Assembly (NCBI GenBank): GCA_944349535.1
Contig: CALVNA010000007.1
Span: 1-36,518, forward strand
From: an uncultured Clostridia bacterium
GTDB lineage: Bacteria > Bacillota > Clostridia > Christensenellales > UBA1242
Reading direction: 5' to 3'
Length of the DNA stretch: 36,518 bases
In this document: positions 6,412-14,524 of the stretch, in pieces
How positions within the stretch are numbered: position 1 is the stretch's first letter
Layout: the number at the start of each line of letters is the position of its first letter
The notes under the pieces: generated by a model
Seen by the model: the letters and a program-made list of their open reading frames with translations, nothing else
Database searches by the model: none
What the model was told of the DNA's origin: nothing
Program-made: the position numbers and the translations under genes

Positions 6412-8943
6412 TTAGCTGTTTCCGTTGTTATTTTTGATAAAGCTTTCCATGGTTTTAATAAGTCTTTCGATTTTCTCATTCGTTGTTTCAGAAGCTTTGA
6501 TCTGTTTTTCCGTTGCTTTAAGTTGTTGTGATTGCAACTTCTCGCCGGTATATTTGACTTCTCCTGCACCTTTATTAGCTCCAGGCATAACAACTCTTCC
6601 AATTGAACGAACAGCGTCTTTGATGCCTTGAACAACACCCTCTCGAGTTTTGTCTCTTACATAATTGGCAAACTCTGGAGTTCCCTTTTGAAGTCCTTGC
6701 TTGATTGCTTCTGCTTCAAGTTTAGCTCTTGAGGTGGTTGCATGATCTGAAGGCTTCCATTCAGTGCTCTTAACAGCTTGGTTGCCTAAAGAATCTCTGC
6801 CTGTTGCAGCAAAGGTCAATGTTTTGAAGGTCCCCGACAACTTGTCAAGATTTAATGCTCCAGTGATGTCTTTCGCAAACAACTTAAGTGGCCCCAAAGT
6901 TTGAGATGCAATATTCCGCATCATTGCCCCGGCGCCTGCTGCAGATCGTGTTCCATCTTTGTTAAGATAGTTCCTTTGAATTTTTTCCTTTTTCTTATCG
7001 TCAAAAGAGTCTAGCAAAATTTTTCTGCCCTCTTCTGATCCCAACTGTTCAATAAGCTCGTGCTTTCCCTGACTGGTGTAACGATGTAAATAACTAGTCC
7101 GATGTTTTCTTCGTTCGTCTAGTGCTTGTTTTTCATCTCTAGAAGAGAATTCTACGAACTCATCCTTCTTATACAAGCCAGTGCTTTCCATTTGCTGAGC
7201 AACTCGTTCTCGAGCAAATTTTTTACGTTCATCATCTGTTCCTTGCGCTAAATGGTAAGCGTTTTGATAAGTTGTGTTAAGGTCGTCGTTTGTAGAGGTC
7301 ATATGTTCGATATATTTTTCGTCATTTTTCCATTCGCCAGCATCGGCCCTTGCATTAGCCTGAGAAACTGCTTTGCTGTAGTTTGAAACAAGCTGTTTGT
7401 CTGCATCAATATTTTTCACTTGCCGTGCTGCGTTTAGTCTAGCAATTCCTCTTGCTGTCAAGGCTGGCAATGCAACAGACGCACCTAGGAAACCAGCACC
7501 TGCACCAACAGCTGCCATAGTTCCCTTTTTGAGAGTACCCGCAACTTGTCCTTTTGCTCCTTCGCCGGTCGAGAAAACATCTCCGCCGCCAACAAATCCC
7601 GCAACCATACTGATAAAGTCTTTAACCATAATAAGTCCTGTTGCCAAGAAAACAAGGTTTACAATTCCGTCAAGGAACCATTGATTGAAGAAAGAAATTG
7701 CTTGAACATACGGCAAAATCAAAAACAACAAGTTGATGCCAACGATAGCACCAAACGCTGACAAAATTTGTTTGATAAATTCGTTCGCCCATGATTTGAA
7801 AGCTTTGAAATTATCCATAGGTGCAAGCCCCAAAAGTGGTGGATAAATCAAGAACATTGCCGCCGACTTGATAAGACGCATCATAAGCCCAATGATGATG
7901 GACAGCATAATACCAAAAACTGAAATTGCTCCTGCAAATGCAATAATAAAATTGAATTGCCACAGGTCATAATAAACCCAAATCAACGAAACATTATATT
8001 TTGAAAAACTTTCAATCGAGTCACCGCTATGGAAATCGTTGCTTACATCAATTCTGTTCCCTGCATTATTCGCATTATCTCGCAAGGTTGTGTAACTATA
8101 AGCACGTTCAAGCTGCAAGCTGTTCATAAATGCGTAGTCGACTTGATAGGCAAGATATTCATTTTGGTCTTCTGCTGAATCATAACTTGGACCTTCACCG
8201 AAAACACCCATCGAAAGATTTGGTCCATTGCCATTCACATTTGAAGTTGTATAAGTGCCCAATCTAAAACGGTTTGATTGATAGGCTGCCGCTCTGAAAA
8301 GTTGCCCAGAAATTGGAGAGTTTGTTGCTGGTTGCGTAAAGCCAAACAAATCGTAGGAAGAATAGATCGCAGATCCATTGCGTTCCCCAACAGGAGCGAA
8401 GTTGTTGTCTGTGCCATAAATGCCTGATATTGATTCTTCAGAAACAGTGCCCGCTGTGATATTGTCAAGAGTTCTGAGCAGCAAGCCTGAAATTTGAAAG
8501 CCGATCACAACCACAACTGGAACAATCGCAAATGTCAAAATTGATTTAAACGCACCATACAAAATTTTGCTTGGGCTTGTCGCACCGACATCTTCATTAT
8601 AGTGAGCTTTTATGATTGCAACGATGGCAGTCAGTGCAAGCAAGATAAGAGCAAAAATAGCAAGAGACCAAAATGTAGTGTTAAGGGCTTGCATAGTTCC
8701 AGAGGAATTGCCAATTCCAAGAATTCCGTTTATAAATTCAGTCAAAGGATCAGTCAGCTTAACAGTTTCGCCGTCAAGGTAATAAATGTCAAGACCGCAA
8801 AGTCTGCGCACCAAAAGTTGCATAGCATCGGCAGCACTTGCAAGACATGCATACATCAAGTATATAATTTTTGGAATGATGTCAAAACAAGAAAGTATCC
8901 AATCTCCAAAACCTAAGTTGTTAAGCATTGAATATGCGCTCAC
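6412..8943 (-). CDS. VirB6/TrbL-like polytopic membrane protein of a type IV secretion system
   Basis: 843 residues with a GTG start at 8943 behind AAAGGGGGAAG. About eight hydrophobic segments are visible: near 15-45, 91-113, 127-156, 318-356, 358-374, 388-415 and 424-450, then an Ala/Gly-rich helix (474-495). A roughly 160-residue polar loop rich in Asn, Ser and Tyr (157-317) is probably extracellular. The last 340 residues are hydrophilic and charged, with Ala/Gly-rich and Lys/Glu-rich helices ending in a coiled coil. This layout fits VirB6/TrbL inner-membrane channel proteins of Gram-positive conjugative systems. It is a single-gene unit with a consensus promoter and strong terminator, lying between housekeeping genes and about 3 kb from the VirD4-like gene. 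The family is assigned from topology and general resemblance, not from one diagnostic motif. Confidence 0.72.
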   Translation of the reverse strand: MSAYSMLNNLGFGDWILSCFDIIPKIIYLMYACLASAADAMQLLVRRLCGLDIYYLDGETVKLTDPLTEFINGILGIGNSSGTMQALNTTFWSLAIFALILLALTAIVAIIKAHYNEDVGATSPSKILYGAFKSILTFAIVPVVVVIGFQISGLLLRTLDNITAGTVSEESISGIYGTDNNFAPVGERNGSAIYSSYDLFGFTQPATNSPISGQLFRAAAYQSNRFRLGTYTTSNVNGNGPNLSMGVFGEGPSYDSAEDQNEYLAYQVDYAFMNSLQLERAYSYTTLRDNANNAGNRIDVSNDFHSGDSIESFSKYNVSLIWVYYDLWQFNFIIAFAGAISVFGIMLSIIIGLMMRLIKSAAMFLIYPPLLGLAPMDNFKAFKSWANEFIKQILSAFGAIVGINLLFLILPYVQAISFFNQWFLDGIVNLVFLATGLIMVKDFISMVAGFVGGGDVFSTGEGAKGQVAGTLKKGTMAAVGAGAGFLGASVALPALTARGIARLNAARQVKNIDADKQLVSNYSKAVSQANARADAGEWKNDEKYIEHMTSTNDDLNTTYQNAYHLAQGTDDERKKFARERVAQQMESTGLYKKDEFVEFSSRDEKQALDERRKHRTSYLHRYTSQGKHELIEQLGSEEGRKILLDSFDDKKKEKIQRNYLNKDGTRSAAGAGAMMRNIASQTLGPLKLFAKDITGALNLDKLSGTFKTLTFAATGRDSLGNQAVKSTEWKPSDHATTSRAKLEAEAIKQGLQKGTPEFANYVRDKTREGVVQGIKDAVRSIGRVVMPGANKGAGEVKYTGEKLQSQQLKATEKQIKASETTNEKIERLIKTMESFIKNNNGNS

Positions 8944-8975
8944 AGACTTCCCCCTTTATCACTTCTATTTTCTTC

Positions 8976-9004
8976 ATTATAACAAAAATAATTACAAATA
9001 TCAA
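8976..9004 (-). promoter_or_regulatory. Strong promoter of the VirB6-like gene
   Basis: On the minus strand TTGATA, a 17-nt spacer and a perfect TATAAT. This is among the strongest sigma-A matches in the window. No terminator is visible between rsmA and this point, so read-through from tatD-rsmA is possible as well. Confidence 0.85.
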
Positions 9005-9028
9005 CAATATTTTGCAAATAAAAACATT

Positions 9029-9808
9029 TTAATTGCCTATTTTTTCCAGCATAAGCAAGTATTGTTCAAGCGAAAAATCTTCTGGCCTTAAGTTTAGGTC
9101 GAATTCAGGCAGTTTTTTTGCAATTTCGCTTTTACTTAAATTTTTAAAACCCTGCAAATTATTGATAAGAGTTTTTCGTCGCATTGAAAAACATTTTTTG
9201 ACAAATTCATAAAATTTATCGCCTGGCATATCACCTTTTTTATCGATTTCAAGATGCACAAGTGCTGAATCCACTTTTGGCTGTGGGAAAAACATTTGCT
9301 TGCCAACATTGCGCGTGATTTTTGGGTTTGAATAAAACTGACACATCAACGAAAGCACACCAAAATCTTTGCTGCCAGCTTTTGCGACAATACGCTCAGC
9401 CACTTCTTTTTGCACCATGATTGTCAAGCTTTTGACCTTTGAGCTTTGTGAAAGAAATTTAAATATCAAGGGCGAAGTGATATAATATGGCAAATTTGCA
9501 ACCAGCTTATAGCCACCATCAAAATCTTTTTCAATCTCTTCAATCGGCGCTTTTAAAGCATCTTTAAAAACAAACTTGACGTTTTCAAGCCCCAAGCTTA
9601 AAAGCTGACTTTCAAGTGATAAATCAATTTCGTATGACACAACTTTTTCTGCCGCTTGACTCAGCCATTTTGTTAAAGCTCCACCACCAGCACCGATTTC
9701 AAGCACCTGATCATTTTTGTCCACCTTGGCATCACTGACAATGGCTTTCAAAAGGTTGACATCAGAAATAAAATTCTGACCAAATTGTTTTTTAAATTTG
9801 TGCTGCAT
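9029..9808 (-). CDS. rsmA: 16S rRNA dimethyladenosine transferase RsmA (KsgA)
   Basis: 259 residues. FGQNF at the N-terminus, the SAM-binding motif VLEIGAGGGALT (about 40-51) and the catalytic motif NLPYYITSPL (about 107-116) are the hallmarks of KsgA/RsmA. The enzyme dimethylates two adjacent adenines near the 3' end of 16S rRNA, a late step in small-subunit assembly; its loss gives kasugamycin resistance in known bacteria. The start overlaps the end of tatD by 17 bases and has AGGAG upstream. The tatD-rsmA order is common in Firmicutes. Confidence 0.95.
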   Translation of the reverse strand: MQHKFKKQFGQNFISDVNLLKAIVSDAKVDKNDQVLEIGAGGGALTKWLSQAAEKVVSYEIDLSLESQLLSLGLENVKFVFKDALKAPIEEIEKDFDGGYKLVANLPYYITSPLIFKFLSQSSKVKSLTIMVQKEVAERIVAKAGSKDFGVLSLMCQFYSNPKITRNVGKQMFFPQPKVDSALVHLEIDKKGDMPGDKFYEFVKKCFSMRRKTLINNLQGFKNLSKSEIAKKLPEFDLNLRPEDFSLEQYLLMLEKIGN

Positions 9809-10583
9809 CCTTTTCTCCTAGTTTAAAAAGTTTTTGTGCATTGTTTGTTGTGATTCTTGCCACATCATCAACGGTTAAGTTTTTTATTTTTGCCAAATTC
9901 TCGGCTATGGTTGGAATAAAGGCTGGACTGTTGCGCTGACCACGATATGGATGTGGTGCAAGGTAAGGGCAGTCGGTTTCAAGCACAATTTTTTCGATGG
10001 GAACATACTCAAGAGTCTCCTTCAAATTGGAGGCATTTTTAAAGGTTGAAACTCCTCCAACCGAAATGCAAAGTCCAAGATCCAGCAGCCTTTTAGCACT
10101 TTCTTTGCTGCCACTAAAGCAGTGCATCGTTCCGCCAAAAGTCAGTTTGTCTCTGTTTTTTTCAAGCGTTTCTATGATTGCACCCATGGCATCTCTTGCG
10201 TGAATAACAATTGGCTTTTTCAGATAATGTGCCAGTTCAATTTGTTTTTCAAAGGCTTTGATTTGAACATCCTTTGCTGGACAATCTTGCGAGAACTGCA
10301 ACCCTATCTCACCAACGGCAACAACCTTTTCGTTTTGCGCCATTCTTTCAAGGCTTAAAAGAGCCTTTTCATCAAGCAGGTCTGCGTATTCAGGATAGAC
10401 GCCGACGCTTGCATAAACCCCTTCATGCTGAAGAGCAAATTCAACAGCTTTTTCAGAAGAAGCAATATCATATCCTGATGTGATAAAAGCTTTGACTCCA
10501 CATTCTTTTGAGAAAGTCAAAACCTTTTTAATATCATGTTCAAATTGCCTGTCAGTCAAGTGACAATGGGTGTCAATAAACAT
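9792..10583 (-). CDS. tatD: TatD-family metal-dependent DNase
   Basis: 263 residues from the ATG at 10583, chosen for its GTGGAG site and because a consensus promoter lies at 10600-10628, inside the longer open frame. The metal ligands of the TatD amidohydrolase fold are all visible: FIDTHCHLTD (HxH), GEIGL (Glu), IHARDA (His), HCFSGS (His) and ETDCPYLAP (Asp). TatD/YabD proteins are divalent-metal 3'-5' DNases linked to DNA repair. It heads the tatD-rsmA operon and is divergent from spmA. Confidence 0.94.
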   Translation of the reverse strand: MFIDTHCHLTDRQFEHDIKKVLTFSKECGVKAFITSGYDIASSEKAVEFALQHEGVYASVGVYPEYADLLDEKALLSLERMAQNEKVVAVGEIGLQFSQDCPAKDVQIKAFEKQIELAHYLKKPIVIHARDAMGAIIETLEKNRDKLTFGGTMHCFSGSKESAKRLLDLGLCISVGGVSTFKNASNLKETLEYVPIEKIVLETDCPYLAPHPYRGQRNSPAFIPTIAENLAKIKNLTVDDVARITTNNAQKLFKLGEKDAAQI

Positions 10584-10599
10584 ACGTTTCTCCACAAAG

Positions 10600-10628
10600 A
10601 TGATAGTCTTTTTGCCATGAAAAGTCAA
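10600..10628 (-). promoter_or_regulatory. Promoter of tatD-rsmA
   Basis: On the minus strand TTGACT, a 17-nt spacer and TATCAT, 16 nt before the ATG at 10583. Confidence 0.8.
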
Positions 10629-10663
10629 ATTCTTTTTTTTCTCAAACCAATTTTCGCTAATTA

Positions 10664-10693
10664 TTGATAAATCAAGAGCCAAAGGAATATATA
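10664..10693 (+). promoter_or_regulatory. Possible promoter of spmAB
   Basis: TTGATA, an 18-nt spacer and TATATA, then five bases and the ATG at 10699. An AAAGGA sequence is present but lies 12 bases from the ATG and within the spacer. If this promoter is used, the mRNA is leaderless; if transcription starts further upstream, the distant SD may serve. A sporulation-sigma promoter cannot be excluded. Confidence 0.4.
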
Positions 10694-10698
10694 TTTAC

Positions 10699-11268
10699 AT
10701 GAATAGAATTTGGCTTGTGATGATTCTTTTGTCAATTTGCTTTCTGCTCTGGTCTGACCCTGGCTCTGTTTTAAGTGAGATGCTTGACGCCTCTTCGCAG
10801 GCTTTAAGCTTATCTGCCCAGCTTTGCGCCGTTTATGCTGTGTGGATGGGCATTTTGGAGCTTGTTCAAGCAAGCGGACTCAGTCAAAAGCTTGCAAAAA
10901 TTCTTCATCCAGTCATCAAGAAAGTTTTTAATGTCAAAGATCCTGAAACAGAAGCGCTTATCGCCATGAACATTTCAGCAAATATGCTGGGACTTGGCAA
11001 TGCTTCAACACCACTTGCCATCAAGGCGATGAAAAGAATGGATACCGGCTCGCCCGTTGCATCTCCGGCTATGATAATGCTGATTGTGATAAATGCCACA
11101 TCAATTCAACTTCTCCCAACAACAGTGATTGGCTTAAGACAAGCTGCTGGCTCAACTTCTGCTGCGGACATAATTTTGCCCACTCTTATAACCACCGTTT
11201 GCACAACTGTTTTAGCTATAGTGCTTGTCAAGCTTTGTCATAAAATTTTTAAAAGGAGACAAAAATGA
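10699..11268 (+). CDS. spmA: Spore maturation protein A
   Basis: 189 residues with several hydrophobic helices, the first at 3-18. The motif NMLGLGNASTPL (about 95-106) is the signature of the nucleoside-recognition/Gate domain of SpmA. In Bacillus, SpmA and SpmB act in the developing spore and influence core dehydration; related pairs also persist in some non-sporulating lineages, so its presence alone does not prove sporulation. The length matches the family. It overlaps spmB by four bases (ATGA), a coupled pair. Its own ribosome binding site is poorly placed. Confidence 0.93.
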   Translation: MNRIWLVMILLSICFLLWSDPGSVLSEMLDASSQALSLSAQLCAVYAVWMGILELVQASGLSQKLAKILHPVIKKVFNVKDPETEALIAMNISANMLGLGNASTPLAIKAMKRMDTGSPVASPAMIMLIVINATSIQLLPTTVIGLRQAAGSTSAADIILPTLITTVCTTVLAIVLVKLCHKIFKRRQK

Positions 11269-11771
11269 GCCTCTATATTTTGCCTATCCTTTTTTTGTTT
11301 ATATTTGTCTATAGCCATTTTAAAAAAGTAAACACTTATGACACTTTTATTCAAGGTGCAAAAAAATCAATCCCGCTTGTGATTGATATTTTTCCATATA
11401 TTGCAGCTATCATGATTGCGGTTGCACTGCTTCGTTACAGCGGCATAACAACTCTTCTCGCCCAATGGACCAGCCCTATTTTCAATTTCTTGGGCATTCC
11501 AACCGAGCTGATCGAACTTGTGCTGCTAAGGCCCTTCACCGGCTCAGGCAGCTATGCACTTTTAAACGACGTGCTTGTGGCATATGGCGCTGACAGCTAT
11601 ATCTCACGATGCGCTTGCGTGATACTTGGTTGCAGCGAGACTATCTTTTATGTTACCACAATATATATGTCGCAAACAAAAGTGAAAAAACTTTTGTATG
11701 CCATTCCTGTGGCGCTTGTTTGTTCAACCGTGGGATCAATCCTTGCCTGCCTGCTATGCCGCATAATGTAA
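11265..11771 (+). CDS. spmB: Spore maturation protein B
   Basis: 168 residues. AAAAGGAG precedes the ATG, which overlaps the spmA stop codon. Several membrane helices and the Gate-domain motif RPFTGSGSYALLNDV (about 86-100) match SpmB. SpmA and SpmB are thought to form a membrane complex with two half-domains. The gene ends 28 bases from the metG stop; the hairpin in between favours termination of metG rather than of spmB. Confidence 0.93.
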   Translation: MSLYILPILFLFIFVYSHFKKVNTYDTFIQGAKKSIPLVIDIFPYIAAIMIAVALLRYSGITTLLAQWTSPIFNFLGIPTELIELVLLRPFTGSGSYALLNDVLVAYGADSYISRCACVILGCSETIFYVTTIYMSQTKVKKLLYAIPVALVCSTVGSILACLLCRIM

Positions 11772-11801
11772 AAAAACATATTGCTTTTTTGCAATATGTT
11801 T
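11767..11801 (-). terminator. Terminator of metG
   Basis: A perfect 11-bp stem, AAACATATTGC with GCAATATGTTT, encloses a six-base loop. On the minus strand it is followed by a run of T. On the plus strand no good U-tract follows the hairpin. Confidence 0.85.
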
Positions 11802-13371
11802 AAACCAATTTAGAAAGTTCTTCCAATTCTTTTGCAATGTCAAGCCTTGGAAATAAAATGGAAAGCTCAGCGATTTTTTGCCCCTCTTGAAGCCCTTCAA
11901 ATTTGTCAAAATCTGAAAACTCTTTGCCTTCAACGCCCAAAGCATCCAAAACTTTCTTTGCTGAGTTTGGCATAAAAGGCGCAAGCAGTTCGCAGCCAAT
12001 CCTGATTGTTTCAAGCAGACTGCGCATGATTGCCTTCAGTTTTTCCTTCCCATTTTCTTCTTTTGCAACAGCCCAAGGTTGAGCAAGTTGAATGTAGGTA
12101 TTTGCTTCTGAGAAGATGTCAAAAACTGAAGCGATTGCTTTTGAAACATCATACTCATCCATATATCGCTGAACATTTTCTCTTTCAGACATCACCTTGC
12201 TCTGAAGCTGCTTTTCGTTTTCGTCATAAGCACTGACAGCAGGGATTTCAAGATTAAAATATTTTTTAAGCATTGAGAAAGTTCTTGAAACAAGATTGCC
12301 AAAATTGTTGCAAAGGTCTGAGTTAAAGCGATTTAACAAGGCTTCGGTTGAATAATTTCCGTCAGAGCCAAAAGGAATTTCACGAAGAAGATAATATCTT
12401 ACTGCATCTGCGCTGTAGCGTGGCACCAAAATTCTTGGGTCAGTGCATTCAATCGTTTCTGTCTTTTTGCTTTTTGAGAGTTTGTCGCCACCGAGAAGTA
12501 GCCAGCCATGCCCAAAAATTTGTTTTGGAAGTGGAAGGTCAAGCGCCATCAAAATTGCAGGCCAAATGATTGCATGGAAGCGAACAATATCTTTTCCAAC
12601 CATGTGAAGGTCTGCCGGCCAATATTTTTTGAAATTTTCATCATTTTCTGAGAGGTAGCCAAGCCCAGTAAGGTAATTTGAAAGTGCATCAATCCAAACA
12701 TAGATTGTATGTTTTTTGTCAAATTCAACAGGAATGCCCCATTTCACACTTGTTCTGCTCACACAAAGGTCTTCAAGTCCTGGTTTTATGAAATTGTTAA
12801 CCATTTCATTAACTCTGCTGGTTGGTAACAAAAATTTTGGATTTTCTTTGTATAGTGCAAGCAGTTTGTCAGAAAACTCGGAAAGTTTGAAAAAGTAAGA
12901 TTCTTCTTCTTGTTCCACAACTTCACGACCACAGTCTGGGCATTTGCCGTCAACAAGTTGGCTTGGTGTCCAAAAAGATTCACAAGGCAGGCAATAAAGT
13001 CCTTTGTATGTGGATTTGTAAATATATCCTTTTTCATAAAGGGTGTTAAAAATTTTCTTTACTGCGCAAACATGGTCTTCATCAGTTGTGCGGATGAATT
13101 TGTCATATTCAATATCAAGCATTTTCCACAGCTGCTGTGTGTCTGCAATGATGTCATCAAGATGCTGTTTGACATCTTTGCCAGTCTTTTTGGCAGCATC
13201 AAAAACCTTTTGACCGTGCTCATCTGTGCCAGTCATATAAAAAACATCTTTGCCCTGCAGTTTTTTGAATCTTGCAATGGTGTCGCAAATAATGGTGGTG
13301 TAACAATTGCCAATTGTCAATTTTGAACTTGGATAGTAGATTGGCGAAGTGATATAAAATTTTTCTTTCAT
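11800..13371 (-). CDS. metG: Methionyl-tRNA synthetase
   Basis: 523 residues from the ATG at 13371, which has AAGGAG upstream. The longer open frame runs into the promoter and is discounted. This class I aminoacyl-tRNA synthetase charges tRNA-Met. The start FYITSPIYYPSSKL, the KLSKS loop (about 297-301) and two CxxC zinc pairs (LPCESFW..., CPDC, about 127-146) identify MetG. The HIGH signature is changed to TIGN (residues 19-22). The protein ends after the anticodon-binding domain, without the C-terminal dimerisation (tRNA-binding) extension found in longer MetRS forms. It is monocistronic, with a very good promoter, a short leader and no T-box. Confidence 0.95.
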   Translation of the reverse strand: MKEKFYITSPIYYPSSKLTIGNCYTTIICDTIARFKKLQGKDVFYMTGTDEHGQKVFDAAKKTGKDVKQHLDDIIADTQQLWKMLDIEYDKFIRTTDEDHVCAVKKIFNTLYEKGYIYKSTYKGLYCLPCESFWTPSQLVDGKCPDCGREVVEQEEESYFFKLSEFSDKLLALYKENPKFLLPTSRVNEMVNNFIKPGLEDLCVSRTSVKWGIPVEFDKKHTIYVWIDALSNYLTGLGYLSENDENFKKYWPADLHMVGKDIVRFHAIIWPAILMALDLPLPKQIFGHGWLLLGGDKLSKSKKTETIECTDPRILVPRYSADAVRYYLLREIPFGSDGNYSTEALLNRFNSDLCNNFGNLVSRTFSMLKKYFNLEIPAVSAYDENEKQLQSKVMSERENVQRYMDEYDVSKAIASVFDIFSEANTYIQLAQPWAVAKEENGKEKLKAIMRSLLETIRIGCELLAPFMPNSAKKVLDALGVEGKEFSDFDKFEGLQEGQKIAELSILFPRLDIAKELEELSKLV

Positions 13372-13394
13372 TTTTTCTCCTTGATTTTTCAACC

Positions 13395-13423
13395 ATTTTA
13401 GCACTGACAAAAATTTGTGTCAA
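13395..13423 (-). promoter_or_regulatory. Promoter of metG
   Basis: On the minus strand a perfect TTGACA, a 17-nt spacer ending in TGC, and TAAAAT. The leader to the ATG at 13371 is only about 17 nt and holds the SD, leaving no room for a T-box riboswitch. Confidence 0.88.
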
Positions 13424-13511
13424 GCAAAATTGCTAAACATAAACTTCTGACAAAAACTGCCAAAATAAAACAAAAACAAAAAGCTTTCTGCTGCGAAATA
13501 CTTGAAGCGTT

Positions 13512-13520
13512 TGCTAAAAT
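13512..13520 (+). promoter_or_regulatory. Extended -10 box of the 59-aa gene, apparently leaderless
   Basis: TGCTAAAAT is followed by six bases and the GTG at 13527. The -35 region is weak, as expected for an extended -10 promoter. The arrangement is the same as at engB and addB. Confidence 0.6.
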
Positions 13521-13526
13521 ATTTTT

Positions 13527-13706
13527 GTGAAAAATCGCATATTTTTGCTTGTTGGCATAGCTCTGTTTTGTCTTTGCGTTTGGATGATGACAGTTTTGGC
13601 ATTGTCTCTTTCGCCCGCCCAGCCAGCAGCTGTTTGCAAAGATGTCGCCACAACCAATTTTCGACAAAATTTTGTGTTAAAAATTGATTTTTCTGCATTT
13701 TTATGA
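13527..13706 (+). CDS. Small membrane or exported protein, 59 aa, GTG start
   Basis: This short frame begins with GTG at 13527 and ends with TGA at 13704-13706. The product starts KNRIFLLVGIALFCLCVWMM, a classic basic n-region followed by about 22 hydrophobic residues, then SLSPAQPAAVCKD, which offers AxA-like cleavage possibilities. It is therefore either a single-pass membrane protein or a secreted peptide of roughly 25-30 residues. It has no Shine-Dalgarno sequence but carries TGCTAAAAT six bases before the GTG. It ends 12 bases before walJ on the same strand, so the two probably share a transcript. The composition and promoter make it credible; the function is unknown. Longer minus-strand frames across the same bases look like shadows. 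Confidence 0.55.
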   Translation: MKNRIFLLVGIALFCLCVWMMTVLALSLSPAQPAAVCKDVATTNFRQNFVLKIDFSAFL

Positions 13707-13707
13707 T
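13702..13707 (+). promoter_or_regulatory. Possible -10 box in front of walJ
   Basis: TATGAT lies 11 bases before the ATG at 13719 with no SD in between and no convincing -35. walJ may instead be expressed by read-through from the 59-aa gene, whose stop codon overlaps this box. Confidence 0.3.
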
Positions 13708-13718
13708 ATCATCAATCT

Positions 13719-14501
13719 ATGCGAATTGTAAATTTAAGCTCGGGCAGTGAAGGCAACTGCACCTTTATTGAAACTGATAAAACAAAATTGCTTCTTGACG
13801 ATGGAATAAACGCAACACAGACCTTAGAAAAGCTCAAAGCCTTGGCGATTGATCCAAGTCGTTTGACTGCAATCGTGGTATCACATGAGCATAGCGACCA
13901 TGTAAAAGGCATTGATGTGCTTGCAAGCAAACTGAATATTCCTGTTTTTGCACATCAGCAAGTTTGGGTTGGGCTAGATGAAAAATTGAAAAAAGTTCCA
14001 CTTAAAAACAGAAAAGTTTTTGATGGAAAATTTGAAATAAACGATTTAGTTATTTCGCCTGTTGCCTTGCCACACGATGTGCCTTGCTTTGGTTTTTCTT
14101 TTGAGCAAGATGACAAAAAAGTTGCTGTCGCAACCGACCTTGGTCACTTCAATGACAAAATAATCTCTGCTTTATCAGGCAGTCGACTTGTGTATATTGA
14201 ATCGAATTACGACAGAGAACTGCTATATAAAGGCACAAAATATCCTTTGTCTTTAAAACGACGAATTGATGGACCAAACGGACATCTTTCAAATGTTGAC
14301 AGCAGTGACGCACTTGAAAGACTGGCTTTAAGCGGAACAAGGCAATTTGTGCTTGCACACCTTAGTAAAGAAAACAACTCACCATCCCTTGCCTATTCCA
14401 CTGTTTGCGGTTTTTTGCAAAAGGACGGCATTGAAGAAGGTCGAGATTTAAAAATTGATGTTGCCACAACGAGCATCGGCACGATTTTTCGGCTGAAATA
14501 G
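13719..14501 (+). CDS. walJ: WalJ/YycJ-type metallo-beta-lactamase-fold hydrolase
   Basis: 260 residues. The start MRIVNLSSGSEGNC is the conserved beginning of the YycJ/WalJ family, which fixes the ATG at 13719. The metal-binding motif HEHSDH (56-61) is intact, and a further His and Asp occur downstream (LPHDVP, ATDLGHF). In Bacillus, YycJ is a 5'-exonuclease-like MBL protein tied to DNA repair and coordination of cell division with replication, usually downstream of walRK. Here no walRK is present; the neighbour is a 59-aa membrane protein. No Shine-Dalgarno sequence precedes the start. A clear hairpin terminator follows. Confidence 0.9.
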   Translation: MRIVNLSSGSEGNCTFIETDKTKLLLDDGINATQTLEKLKALAIDPSRLTAIVVSHEHSDHVKGIDVLASKLNIPVFAHQQVWVGLDEKLKKVPLKNRKVFDGKFEINDLVISPVALPHDVPCFGFSFEQDDKKVAVATDLGHFNDKIISALSGSRLVYIESNYDRELLYKGTKYPLSLKRRIDGPNGHLSNVDSSDALERLALSGTRQFVLAHLSKENNSPSLAYSTVCGFLQKDGIEEGRDLKIDVATTSIGTIFRLK

Positions 14502-14524
14502 TTGTAACTGATGAAAATTTTAAC

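Noticed and set aside
1389..8943. Reading the VirD4-like and VirB6-like genes as parts of one integrated conjugative element inside the window
   Set aside because: Core genes (engB, rlmD) lie between them in their own unit, and no att repeats, relaxase or integrase are visible; the only recombinase is at the far right edge.
13371..13423. Possible T-box or SAM riboswitch in front of metG
   Set aside because: Only about 17 nt separate the predicted transcription start from the start codon; there is no room for such an element.
13398..13698. Two minus-strand frames of about 90 codons upstream of metG
   Set aside because: They run through the metG promoter and lie opposite the 59-aa gene; they have no SD and no protein-like pattern.
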